DNA of 64,000 nucleotides, taken from the IMG/VR virus record IMGVR_UViG_3300021425_004462, positions 1 to 64,000 of that record. One strand, written 5' to 3'. Of this stretch, positions 49,412 through 57,149 are shown one piece after another. The notes below the pieces were generated by a model that saw nothing but the letters and a program-made list of their open reading frames with translations, was not told the origin of the DNA and ran no database searches. The translations under genes and the position numbers were made by a program. The stretch comes from a virus. Numbering within the stretch: position 1 is the stretch's first letter; every line of letters starts with the position of its first letter.

Positions 49412-51489
49412 GAAATAAATTCGTATGTTGGCTTTTGCTGTCTATATGATCTATTATCTAATCTTGAGTCAAGATATTTTCTTATGCTTGTGTCAAAAAC
49501 TTTTCTCATTAAGGGGGTTTCTTGGTTTGGGCATAAATCATCTATCTCTGCAGCAAGCGCTTGACAATTTAGTATGTCAGCTTTAGAAAAATCTATTTCT
49601 CTTGTAAACTTATGAGAGCCCTTTAGTGATGATGGGATTACAACTTCAAAGCCGTTGGGCGTATTGGATTTTATTATTAAATCTTTTTCCTTGGATGAAT
49701 TCAATTGATTTAAGGCTTTTTCTTTTTCTTTTTCTAGTGAATCAATTGACTTTTGTAGTTCTGATATTTGATTCTGATGTGTTTTTAGATTTTTATTTTC
49801 TTCACTTAATTGTTTTTTTTCCTTATTTAATCTTTGTATGTTTTGGTCTTTGTAAGTTATTTTTTGGTTTAATTCTTTAATTAATATTTTATTTTGAGAA
49901 TTTTCTTTTAATGTGTCACTTTCTTTAGATTTCAGTAAATCAATTTCTGATAATATGTCTTGAAGTTTTAACTCGCAAGACTGCATATCTTTCTTTGTTG
50001 CAGAAAGAGCTTCTTTATGATTATTATGTTTAATTGCAATTTTTTTAATTTCTTGAATATCTGTTTTAAATTTTGAAGCTTTATCTAAAACTTTTTTCTT
50101 TTCTATTTTAAGTTCTTCTAATTCAACTTTTCTCTTTTCTCGCTTAGCTTCTAGTTTAGCTATCTCTTCCTTAATTGGTGAATGTTGTTCAATTTCTAGA
50201 GCATATTTTTCAGCTTCTATTTTAGCTTCTCTTGAGGACTCTTTGTATTTTTCAAGCTCTTGTTTGTATAAATTGATTTGAGATTCTTTTAATTCAATGA
50301 TCTTCTCTTCTTGTTCGAGGTCTTTTTTCTTTTCTCTAAGCTGACTTTCTTGTTCTTCAAGTTCTTTGGATAAAATTTTAATCTCAGCATTTTTTGTGAT
50401 TATTTGACTTTCATCTATTTGTAAGCCTGGAAATCTTTTCATTAAGCTGATATGAGCAGCAAGAACAAGTAATACCGCAAGGGGGTCAAATACGAAAATA
50501 AGTATTATTATAACTATTCTTACTGCTTTACCCATATCGAACTCTACCCCAGTGAAATCAGATATAAGTTCAGCAACATATTTAATGGGTCCAACTTCAG
50601 CTTCTAGTTGCCTTGAGCCATCGTCATAATTGAATTTTTCTTTTTCTAATTCATCAATTTTATTTAAAGATTCAGCTATCTTATTATTATATTCTTCTAT
50701 TTTATTTTTGACTTCATCAGGTTTATCAAATCCAATGGATTGATATTCTTGTATTCTTTTTCTGATGTCTGAAATTAAAGAAGATGTCTCGTTTCTGTAT
50801 TTAGATATACGCGCTTCTATTTCACTTTTCTTTTTACTTAATTCAGCTCTTTCCTCTGCTTGGTCTGCAGTAATTTGCTCTAGATCCTTCTTTTTGCTAG
50901 AAAAAAGCCCTCCAGATTTACTTTTAATAGAATTAAGTTCTTCGTTTAATTTATCAATTCTAGATTCAATAGGAATTAACATTTTGTTGTCCAACTCAAT
51001 ATCTTTTTCTAGTTGTTTCGTAAGTTGATCTATCTTTTTTTGTTCTAAATTGATATTTTCTTGGCTTTTGTCGTTTAAGTTTTGATTGCTATTTTCTGCC
51101 TGAGTGATTAGATCTTTTTGTCTTAAAATGAAATCTTTTTCTCTTTGTATTTTATTTTCTACTTGAGTGGCTAGCGCGATATTTTTCTCGGCATTAGCCT
51201 CGTGCTCTATGTGAGACTTAGAAAGGAATCCAAAAATTCCCATGCTGGTAATCCCCATGAGAACTAGTATTGCCGAAAATAAATATATTTTTATAGTTTT
51301 TGGAGCGGAACTCCAATTATTGTGAAGCCATATTGCTGCAATAATTTTTCCAACTTCTAAGGCTGCACCCATAGCTATAACGGCTTCTATTGAGCCGGGG
51401 AAAATTGTAGCTAAACCTATTATGCTAAAATAAGCCGCTATACAAGAAATACTTAATGCGGATAATAATGTCAATATTGCAAAGATCAT
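49408..51489 (-). CDS. Large membrane-anchored coiled-coil protein
   Basis: A 693-residue protein with three N-terminal membrane helices (about residues 2-25, 34-56 and 67-92), a long charged coiled coil (100-315), a further hydrophobic helix pair (about 325-352, IVIIILIFVFDPLAVLLVLA), another long coiled coil (360-610) and a C-terminal globular part. I recall similar DUF-less membrane coiled-coil proteins in large marine myophages. It could organise the host membrane or replication site or act in superinfection exclusion; that is open. Its ATG overlaps the preceding stop (ATGA). Confidence 0.6.
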   Translation of the reverse strand: MIFAILTLLSALSISCIAAYFSIIGLATIFPGSIEAVIAMGAALEVGKIIAAIWLHNNWSSAPKTIKIYLFSAILVLMGITSMGIFGFLSKSHIEHEANAEKNIALATQVENKIQREKDFILRQKDLITQAENSNQNLNDKSQENINLEQKKIDQLTKQLEKDIELDNKMLIPIESRIDKLNEELNSIKSKSGGLFSSKKKDLEQITADQAEERAELSKKKSEIEARISKYRNETSSLISDIRKRIQEYQSIGFDKPDEVKNKIEEYNNKIAESLNKIDELEKEKFNYDDGSRQLEAEVGPIKYVAELISDFTGVEFDMGKAVRIVIIILIFVFDPLAVLLVLAAHISLMKRFPGLQIDESQIITKNAEIKILSKELEEQESQLREKKKDLEQEEKIIELKESQINLYKQELEKYKESSREAKIEAEKYALEIEQHSPIKEEIAKLEAKREKRKVELEELKIEKKKVLDKASKFKTDIQEIKKIAIKHNNHKEALSATKKDMQSCELKLQDILSEIDLLKSKESDTLKENSQNKILIKELNQKITYKDQNIQRLNKEKKQLSEENKNLKTHQNQISELQKSIDSLEKEKEKALNQLNSSKEKDLIIKSNTPNGFEVVIPSSLKGSHKFTREIDFSKADILNCQALAAEIDDLCPNQETPLMRKVFDTSIRKYLDSRLDNRSYRQQKPTYEFIS

Positions 51490-51725
51490 TGCGGCTTATA
51501 GTTCGAGTTGGGCGGCTGTATTTTGTTAGTAGGATCTACCGTTGATAAACTAGGCCTATTTGAGTTAGCAAAATCGCCTTTGTTATCATTTCCGTAGTAA
51601 CCTTTTTCTCCTTTTTGAAGAGAAGGGTTGTTTTTTTGTTGGCTTGGATAGTCATATTGACCTGGAGATGACTCTCTATTGTCATTCGGGTATCTGAAAT
51701 TTGGGTCTTCGTTTGGTTTACTCAT
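51486..51725 (-). CDS. Small disordered Asn/Pro/Ser-rich protein
   Basis: A 79-residue, low-complexity protein (PNEDPNFRYPNDNRESSPGQ and further Asn/Gln/Ser/Pro stretches), with no hydrophobic segment. It is coupled by ATGA to the coiled-coil membrane protein and preceded by a class B motif. It is probably intrinsically disordered. Function unknown. Confidence 0.55.
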   Translation of the reverse strand: MSKPNEDPNFRYPNDNRESSPGQYDYPSQQKNNPSLQKGEKGYYGNDNKGDFANSNRPSLSTVDPTNKIQPPNSNYKPQ

Positions 51726-51739
51726 ATTAGTCTTTACAC
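51726..51739 (-). promoter_or_regulatory. Class B promoter-like motif
   Basis: Minus strand gtgTAAAGActaatATG: hexamer TAAAGA, five bases before the ATG at 51725. GTG overlaps the end of the upstream gene. Confidence 0.55.
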
Positions 51740-51906
51740 TCTAAGTCGGTTATTTTCGCGGTAATTGTTTGCCCGTTCTCTAATTCGATAGTTGCAAAGA
51801 TAGCTCCGTCATCTGGCCCTCCGATTTCTTCATATTCATGTATGATTTTTCCGACCATTTCTACGCCATTAACTCTAACTATGCACATTTTGGGTTTTTT
51901 ATTCAT
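51727..51906 (-). CDS. Small beta-rich protein, unknown
   Basis: A 59-residue protein. The longer frame starts at 51945, but a class B motif lies within it and ends just before the ATG at 51906, so the shorter start is preferred. The sequence (KMCIVRVNGVEMVGKIIHEY, then FATIELENGQTITAKITDLE) looks like a small beta-barrel, possibly SH3- or Sm-like. No family assigned. It is divergent from the portal gene. Confidence 0.55.
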   Translation of the reverse strand: MNKKPKMCIVRVNGVEMVGKIIHEYEEIGGPDDGAIFATIELENGQTITAKITDLECKD

Positions 51907-51921
51907 TATTCTTATATACAC
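51907..51921 (-). promoter_or_regulatory. Class B promoter-like motif
   Basis: Minus strand gtgTATATAagaataATG: hexamer TATATA, six bases before the ATG at 51906. It decides the start of this gene. Confidence 0.65.
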
Positions 51922-51986
51922 TATCATTGTCTTTAGAAAGTTCAAAAGTTAACTTTGGACTTTTATTAGACTTTGCTTTAACTTTT

Positions 51987-52000
51987 GTGTATTATAATTG
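51987..52000 (+). promoter_or_regulatory. Class B promoter-like motif before the portal gene
   Basis: gtgTATTATaattgATG: hexamer TATTAT, five bases before the ATG at 52001. Confidence 0.68.
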
Positions 52001-53986
52001 ATGAGCAAGAGAAAATACGTAAAGCGTTCGGATTATTGGAATAAATTTAATAAACAATCTGAGCCAGATTTGAATTCTTTAATTAATATACCTATTTCAG
52101 AGCCTTTTAGTTCGGGCGAGCCTTATTACTCGGAGTCGACGGCCTCTAGCTATATGAGAACTGAATCTAAATCAGATGGCCTAGCTTCGAGGAGAAACTC
52201 TGTTCATAAAAGTAATAAAAAGTTTAGGTTTTCTAATATAGCTGGAGGAATGCTTCCTTATGTTTATGGTAATGATGGGGTTAATGTAAGAGATACAATA
52301 GAGCTTTGTCAGAAAGCTTATGCCAATATATCTGTTTTTAGAAATGCTATTGATGTAATGTCTGAGTTTGCTAATTCAAATCTTTATCTTGAGGGAGGGA
52401 CTCAAAAATCTAGAGACTTTATATACAAATGGTTTGATAAGGTTAACTTGTGGAACCTTAAAGATCAATATTTCAGGGAATACTATAGAAGTGGTAATAT
52501 ATTTTTATATAGAGTAGATGGAGAATTTTCTAAAACAGATTTTGATAAATTGAGTAAAATATATGGGTCAACGATATCTTTGAAGCCTGGCAAATTGCCC
52601 GTAAAGTATATCGTTCTAAATCCTTACGATATTGTGGCGGCGAGAGGGTCTTCGTTTGAAACTGCATTGTATGAAAAAATATTATCTGAATATGATATTG
52701 AAAGATTAAAAAATCCAAAGACTGAATATGATCAACAAGTCTATGAAGCTTTAGATGATGCTACTAAAGAAAAAATTAAAAATGGAAAGTATAATCAAGA
52801 CGGAATTAGGGTAAAATTAGATCCTGGGCATTTAGTATATTCTTTTTATAAAAAACAAGATTATGAGCCTTTTGCAATTCCTTTTGGGTATCCCGTATTG
52901 GATGATATTAATTTTAAATTAGAGTTAAAGAAGATTGATCAAGCTATTTGTAGAACAATAGAAAATGTAATTCTTCTCATCACAATGGGCGCAGAGCCTG
53001 ATAAGGGCGGCATTAATCCTAGAAATATGGAAGCGATGCAAAATTTATTTAAAAACGAAAGCGTAGGAAGGGTGCTTGTGAGCGATTATACAACTAAGGC
53101 TCAATTTATTATTCCTGATATTGGTAAAGTTGTTGGTCCTGCAAAATATGAAGTTATTAATAATGACATTAAAGAGGGTTTGCAGAATGTTATTGTTGGT
53201 GATGAACGATATAGTAATACTCAGGTTAAGGCTAAAATATTTTTAGAAAGATTGAAGGAATCTAGAAACGCTTTTATTTACGATTTTCTTCAACCGCAAA
53301 TTAAAATGATTTGCCAAAACTTGGGATTCAGGAAGTATCCTAAAGTAAAATTTGAAGAAACAGATATAAAAGATGAAGTGCAACTTCAAAGAGTTGCAAC
53401 AAGATTGATGGAGTTAGGAATTATAACTCCGCAACAAGGTATGACCGCTTTAGAGAAAGGTATATATCCTGATCCTGAAGAATTAGAATCTGCTCAAAGA
53501 GAGTATGTTGAACAAAGGAAAGACGGTTTGTATAATCCTATAGTTGGAGGGGTACCAATGATAACTCCCGGAACAGATGACTCTCCGACTTCTAAAGAAA
53601 ATCAAGTTAAGAATGAAGTTGGTAGGCCGGTAGGGACTTCAGATATTCCTCAGGAATCAACTGCGGCTTTATTTAGTAGAGAAAATATACAAGATGTAAT
53701 TTATAGTTCTGAAAACCTTCAGAGGTTTGCTGTTTTAGAAATGAAAAATAAACTTGGAAAAAAGAGACTTAAGAAGGGAGAAAAAAATATGGTTGATGAG
53801 CTTTGTCAATCAGTTATACTTTCGACGGATACAGATAATTGGGAGAATCAAATAGAGGAATGTATTAATGATCCAAATAATATAGAAAGTTTGTACCCTA
53901 TGGCTGGGGTTCAGGATTTAGCATCTGAGCATGGGCTTGATCTATATTCTGCTGCATTGTTATATCACAGTAAGAAAAGGACTTAA
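52001..53986 (+). CDS. Portal protein
   Basis: A 661-residue protein that forms the dodecameric head vertex for DNA passage. Recognisable T4 gp20-like features are NISVFRNAIDVMSEFANSN, YFREYYRSGNIFLYRVDG, PGHLVYSFYKKQDYEPFAIP, the clip/stem region (LKKIDQAICRTIENVILLIT) and VIVGDERYSNTQVKAKIFL. The disordered N- and C-termini are Ser- and Glu-rich. I chose ATG 52001 (a TTG precedes it). It is far (about 34 kb) from the terminase genes, next to fibre genes. Confidence 0.88.
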   Translation: MSKRKYVKRSDYWNKFNKQSEPDLNSLINIPISEPFSSGEPYYSESTASSYMRTESKSDGLASRRNSVHKSNKKFRFSNIAGGMLPYVYGNDGVNVRDTIELCQKAYANISVFRNAIDVMSEFANSNLYLEGGTQKSRDFIYKWFDKVNLWNLKDQYFREYYRSGNIFLYRVDGEFSKTDFDKLSKIYGSTISLKPGKLPVKYIVLNPYDIVAARGSSFETALYEKILSEYDIERLKNPKTEYDQQVYEALDDATKEKIKNGKYNQDGIRVKLDPGHLVYSFYKKQDYEPFAIPFGYPVLDDINFKLELKKIDQAICRTIENVILLITMGAEPDKGGINPRNMEAMQNLFKNESVGRVLVSDYTTKAQFIIPDIGKVVGPAKYEVINNDIKEGLQNVIVGDERYSNTQVKAKIFLERLKESRNAFIYDFLQPQIKMICQNLGFRKYPKVKFEETDIKDEVQLQRVATRLMELGIITPQQGMTALEKGIYPDPEELESAQREYVEQRKDGLYNPIVGGVPMITPGTDDSPTSKENQVKNEVGRPVGTSDIPQESTAALFSRENIQDVIYSSENLQRFAVLEMKNKLGKKRLKKGEKNMVDELCQSVILSTDTDNWENQIEECINDPNNIESLYPMAGVQDLASEHGLDLYSAALLYHSKKRT

Positions 53987-53988
53987 TC

Positions 53989-55083
53989 ATGGGCGCCTTC
54001 GAGACTTTCGTAAATGCTAACTTAGGTATAAGAAAGCCTTTGATCCTTGACGTAGGACATCCTACTGAAAGCTCTAAGGCGGCAGGTATTGTTGGCTCTG
54101 AGTATGTTGATACTCAAACTAATAATGTTTACGAAAAAACTGGAGAAAATAATCTAGAAGATTGGGTTTATGTTAGAACCCTAGGTGACTCGCTAAGAAT
54201 AGACGTCATTAATTTAGATCAACGGGTTGATGAATTAGAGGAGCTGAATAAGGACACTTTAATTTTAAATAAAAGTTCTGCTGCTCAAAATTTTTCATCA
54301 ACCGTTAATTTACCGAATAATATTACCGATTTAAATATAAGCTATGAATCCTTAGGTAATGATGTAGTTTATTTATCCTCTCCTAGGGTTTTTGCTTCGC
54401 TGAGATTTGACTCGGAGCCGAATTCTTTTTATGTATATAATATATTTAATGTAACAACAAGTGATTTTAGTATACAGTTTTCCGATAATGTAATTGAGCC
54501 TGATTGTAAATTAGATATACTTATTTCTGCGTCTGCAAGTCAAATTAGTGGGTACGTAGAGGGAACGACTGGAGATACTGGTGGGACAACTGGAGATACT
54601 GGAGATACTGGAGGAGTAACTGGAGATATTAGCGGGACTTCCTTCGTTTGGTTTAATGAGGTTGATGACCGCTTAATTATAAGAAATACTGTTTTAAAAA
54701 CTGAAGACCCTGCATTAACTTATTGGGAGTACGACGGAAACTATATTAAGCCTCTAGAGTCTGGTTCTTTGTTTAGTGGAGATTACTCTCAGTTTTTTAT
54801 TGAAACGGGTCAAAATATTACTTTATTTGATGAAGCAACAGACGAGTCTTATACTATTAATGACGGCGAAGCTCCTGTAGGAGGTGATGCCCAATCTGTG
54901 ACATTCTTTTCCTCAGAAGATCAAACATTAACAATGCTAGAGTCTCCAGAAGTTTTAACAGATCCTGCTATAGAACTTTTTGAAACAGGAAATAACTCCT
55001 TGATTCCTTTGGGGTCGCCACAAGAAACGCAAGTAGATTCTCAATATTTCCAAGAAACAGGAGATTATGTAACTATAATTTAA
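53989..55083 (+). CDS. Tail-fibre-like protein with GDT collagen-type repeats
   Basis: A 364-residue protein three bases after the portal gene. N-terminal domain (about 1-75) contains SSKAAGIVGSEYVDTQTNN and a coiled-coil-like RVDELEELNKD. A collagen-like stretch follows (GTTGDTGGTTGDTGDTGG, about residues 190-215). The C-terminal part contains repeated acidic beta units with FIETGQNITLF and FQETGDYVTII. I infer a trimeric fibre or collar protein. The IIQETGQ-type motif also occurs near the start of the first gene. Confidence 0.65.
   Translation: MGAFETFVNANLGIRKPLILDVGHPTESSKAAGIVGSEYVDTQTNNVYEKTGENNLEDWVYVRTLGDSLRIDVINLDQRVDELEELNKDTLILNKSSAAQNFSSTVNLPNNITDLNISYESLGNDVVYLSSPRVFASLRFDSEPNSFYVYNIFNVTTSDFSIQFSDNVIEPDCKLDILISASASQISGYVEGTTGDTGGTTGDTGDTGGVTGDISGTSFVWFNEVDDRLIIRNTVLKTEDPALTYWEYDGNYIKPLESGSLFSGDYSQFFIETGQNITLFDEATDESYTINDGEAPVGGDAQSVTFFSSEDQTLTMLESPEVLTDPAIELFETGNNSLIPLGSPQETQVDSQYFQETGDYVTII
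54562..54627 (+). repeat. GDTG collagen-like coding repeat
   Basis: Imperfect 9-bp units of actggagat encode TGD triplets with Gly at every third position, like a short collagen-type trimeric rod. Confidence 0.75.
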
Positions 55084-55089
55084 AAAAAT

Positions 55090-55103
55090 GTGTATAATAT
55101 AAC
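55090..55103 (+). promoter_or_regulatory. Class B promoter-like motif
   Basis: gtgTATAATataacATG: consensus TATAAT, five bases before the ATG at 55104. No -35 at the usual distance. Confidence 0.72.
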
Positions 55104-55619
55104 ATGTCAACAAAAAGTATAATTCCTAGAGGTAGCGGAGAAGGTGGGCTTGGTCTTAATGATGTTAGGTGGGGCGAAGCTTATTTTGATAACGGTCATT
55201 TCAATAGTTTAGAAATTAGCGGGAAAAGAGTTCTCGTTGAAGGTGATGCTCAAGGAGGGTCTTCTCAGGATTTGAGTAATTTTCATGAAAAAAATTCTGA
55301 TGGAGGATTGACTGTTACTGGACAGGTAAATCTTTCGGGGCATATTATCCCGCTAGAAAACGCTCAATTCGATTTGGGTTCTGCAGAGAAAAAAATCAGA
55401 CATCTGTTTTTGAGTGATAATTCTATGTTTATAGGGGACCAGTCAATTTCTGTGGATGATAATAAGAATTTATTACTACCTTCTGGAATAAAACTGGGAG
55501 GAGAAAATGGTTTAAGTATAACTCAAAACCAAGATGGAAGAATAGTTTTCCCAGAGCAGGGATTTGTTATTGGCGGGGGAGACGGTTCTAACGAATTGAT
55601 TGATGGTGGGTATTTTTAA
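55104..55619 (+). CDS. Short tail-fibre-like protein
   Basis: A 171-residue protein. KSIIPRGSGEGGLGLNDVRW and YFDNGHFNSLEISG resemble the N-terminal adaptor of marine phage fibres, and FDLGSAEKKIRHLFLSDN followed by MFIGDQSISVDD matches the LGS..KRWRDLYL...I.IGD module found in such fibres. The C-terminus is Gly-rich. A host-contact or attachment role is inferred. Its stop lies three bases from the convergent J-domain gene. Confidence 0.7.
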   Translation: MSTKSIIPRGSGEGGLGLNDVRWGEAYFDNGHFNSLEISGKRVLVEGDAQGGSSQDLSNFHEKNSDGGLTVTGQVNLSGHIIPLENAQFDLGSAEKKIRHLFLSDNSMFIGDQSISVDDNKNLLLPSGIKLGGENGLSITQNQDGRIVFPEQGFVIGGGDGSNELIDGGYF

Positions 55620-55621
55620 TC

Positions 55622-56302
55622 TTATATTGGTTTTAAATTTTTTGTCAATATTTCAAATATAGAATTTTTTATACCTTCGTTACCTTTTCCCCATTTATAC
55701 ATAACGTCATTTCTAATTTGACCCATTTGCTGTTCTATCTTTTGAATTTCTTTTTTGAGTAGATCTATGATTTCCGGAGATATTTTTTTGATATCTATAT
55801 TTAATTCTAGGGCGACTTTAAGTATTTTTCTAAAATCTCCATTCTGTTTTCCCTCCACGACTTCATTGTAGAGGTCTAGCCTTTCTTCTAGTTCTTCCCC
55901 TGTTAGATCTTTGTTTAAGTCTGGATGGGTTTTCTTGACCACTTCTCTGAATAAGTTATTCACTTCTTCATTTGATAATTCAGTAGATCTATCTTTTTTA
56001 TCAGGAACGGATTCAAAGGGGTGTTTTATTTTTTTATTGTCGCAGTACTCTATCATTTTTGCTATGAAGTCTCTACGTATTTCTTCAAATTCTTCAACTA
56101 ATTCTTCGTGCTCTAGATTTAAATATATTGCTTTGTGTCGTAATTTATTAAATATTTTTTTTAGTTTTTTTTGAGCTTCTGGTGCAGAATATTTAACGGG
56201 TAAATTTTCTTTTGTATATTTTTTATTGCTAGGTTCGTGTTTACCTAGCGGATGTTTTTCTCTTTCTGAAAACAAATCGTCAAACAAATCTTTTCTATTC
56301 AT
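55622..56302 (-). CDS. J-domain (DnaJ-like) protein
   Basis: A 226-residue, charged helical protein. The J-domain signature HPD lies at residues 126-128 in LFREVVKKTHPDLNKD, followed by a helix (LEERLDLYNEVVEGKQ), the usual helix II-HPD-helix III layout. The N-terminal half is helical and unassigned, and the C-terminal part is coiled coil. J-domains stimulate Hsp70 ATPase, so it would recruit host DnaK, perhaps for assembly or replication. A class B motif precedes the ATG. Confidence 0.75.
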   Translation of the reverse strand: MNRKDLFDDLFSEREKHPLGKHEPSNKKYTKENLPVKYSAPEAQKKLKKIFNKLRHKAIYLNLEHEELVEEFEEIRRDFIAKMIEYCDNKKIKHPFESVPDKKDRSTELSNEEVNNLFREVVKKTHPDLNKDLTGEELEERLDLYNEVVEGKQNGDFRKILKVALELNIDIKKISPEIIDLLKKEIQKIEQQMGQIRNDVMYKWGKGNEGIKNSIFEILTKNLKPI

Positions 56303-56316
56303 ATATTATTTTACAC
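56303..56316 (-). promoter_or_regulatory. Class B promoter-like motif abutting a terminator
   Basis: Minus strand gtgTAAAATaatatATG: hexamer TAAAAT, five bases before the ATG at 56302. Its GTG directly follows the terminator T-tract. Confidence 0.65.
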
Positions 56317-56342
56317 AAAAAAAGGCGACCCAAAGGGTCGCC
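56317..56342 (-). terminator. Rho-independent terminator of the repeat-fibre gene
   Basis: Eight-base-pair perfect stem ggcgaccc / gggtcgcc, three-base loop, seven T on the minus strand. It lies 30 bases after the fibre gene stop. Confidence 0.9.
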
Positions 56343-56372
56343 CGAGATAACTAAATATCTTTCTCGTAGATG

Positions 56373-57104
56373 TTACGCAATAGAAGCGATGAGCTCTACT
56401 GTATAATTTGAAGAAGGTGTGCTGTCTGCAAATGTTACAGTGGCTGCAGTCGTGCTTACTGAACTAACCATGCATGCGATAATTGGATCACTAGAATTAG
56501 AGCTTTTGAGCTGAGCTACAACGATTGGAGTTGAGCTAAATGTGCGACCAAAGCTAATTGATCCGGAATTGTCGACACCGTTACCTACGCTTGTGCTAAC
56601 TGCGACTACATCATTAGTTGATATATTGTGAGCCAAGCTAGAAATGTCAACATCAAGGTCAGATGTTCCATCTGAGTTTATAGCAGCAAGACTGGAGATA
56701 TCAACATTAACATCTGACAAGTTGTCGGTGTCTACAGCATTTAAGCTAGAAATGTCAGCATTAAGATCTGACAAGTTGTCGGTGTCTACAGAATTTAAGC
56801 TAGAAATGTCAGCATTAAGATCTGACAAGTTGTCGGTGTCTACAGCATTTAAGCTAGAAATGTCAGCATTAAGATCTGACAAGTTGTCGGTGTCTACAGC
56901 ATTTAAGCTAGAAATGTCAGCATTAAGATCTGACAAGTTGTCGGTGTCTACGGTTTGAAGGCTGGAGATATCCGCTTCAATTGTGCCGCGTGACATAAGT
57001 GTGCTGCCTTGTGCACTTTTGATTTCAAAAGCGCCAGCAGAACTCGCTTCAAGGAGGAGATTACCTCCAAGATTTAATGACTCGGTACGAAATACTTTTG
57101 CCAT
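56373..57104 (-). CDS. Fibre protein with 18-residue repeats and lectin-like C-terminus
   Basis: A 243-residue protein from ATG 57104, where a class B motif ends; a longer frame from 57122 lies inside the motif. A short N-terminal domain (SLNLGGNLLLEASSAGAFEI) is followed by about six repeats of 18 residues (DTDNLSDLNADISSLNAV), residues ~40-155, likely a trimeric coiled or beta-helical rod. The C-terminal ~75 residues (GSISFGRTFSSTPIVVAQLK, ending VELIASIA) resemble the H-type lectin-like tip of phage fibres. A glycan-binding tail fibre is inferred. Confidence 0.75.
   Translation of the reverse strand: MAKVFRTESLNLGGNLLLEASSAGAFEIKSAQGSTLMSRGTIEADISSLQTVDTDNLSDLNADISSLNAVDTDNLSDLNADISSLNAVDTDNLSDLNADISSLNSVDTDNLSDLNADISSLNAVDTDNLSDVNVDISSLAAINSDGTSDLDVDISSLAHNISTNDVVAVSTSVGNGVDNSGSISFGRTFSSTPIVVAQLKSSNSSDPIIACMVSSVSTTAATVTFADSTPSSNYTVELIASIA
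56716..56931 (-). repeat. 54-bp tandem repeat, four near-identical units
   Basis: Units start at 56716, 56770, 56824 and 56878 with an exact 54-bp period; they differ at only a base or so (gaattt versus gcattt). Partial degenerate units flank them on both sides. Each encodes one 18-residue DTDNLSDLNADISSLNAV unit of the fibre. Confidence 0.95.
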
Positions 57105-57118
57105 ATATTGATATACAC
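57105..57118 (-). promoter_or_regulatory. Class B promoter-like motif
   Basis: Minus strand gtgTATATCaatatATG: hexamer TATATC, five bases before the ATG at 57104; it decides that start. Confidence 0.62.
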
Positions 57119-57149
57119 GCAAAAATTATTAAATTGAGAATTTTTATTT

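Noticed and set aside
56716-56931. Possible CRISPR-like array
   Set aside because: The 54-bp units are directly adjacent with no spacers, keep the reading frame and encode peptide repeats. The 18-bp arrays are rejected for the same reason.
56644-56958. Plus-strand 104-residue frame over the 54-bp repeats
   Set aside because: A low-complexity mirror of the minus-strand fibre gene, with no promoter motif or start context of its own.
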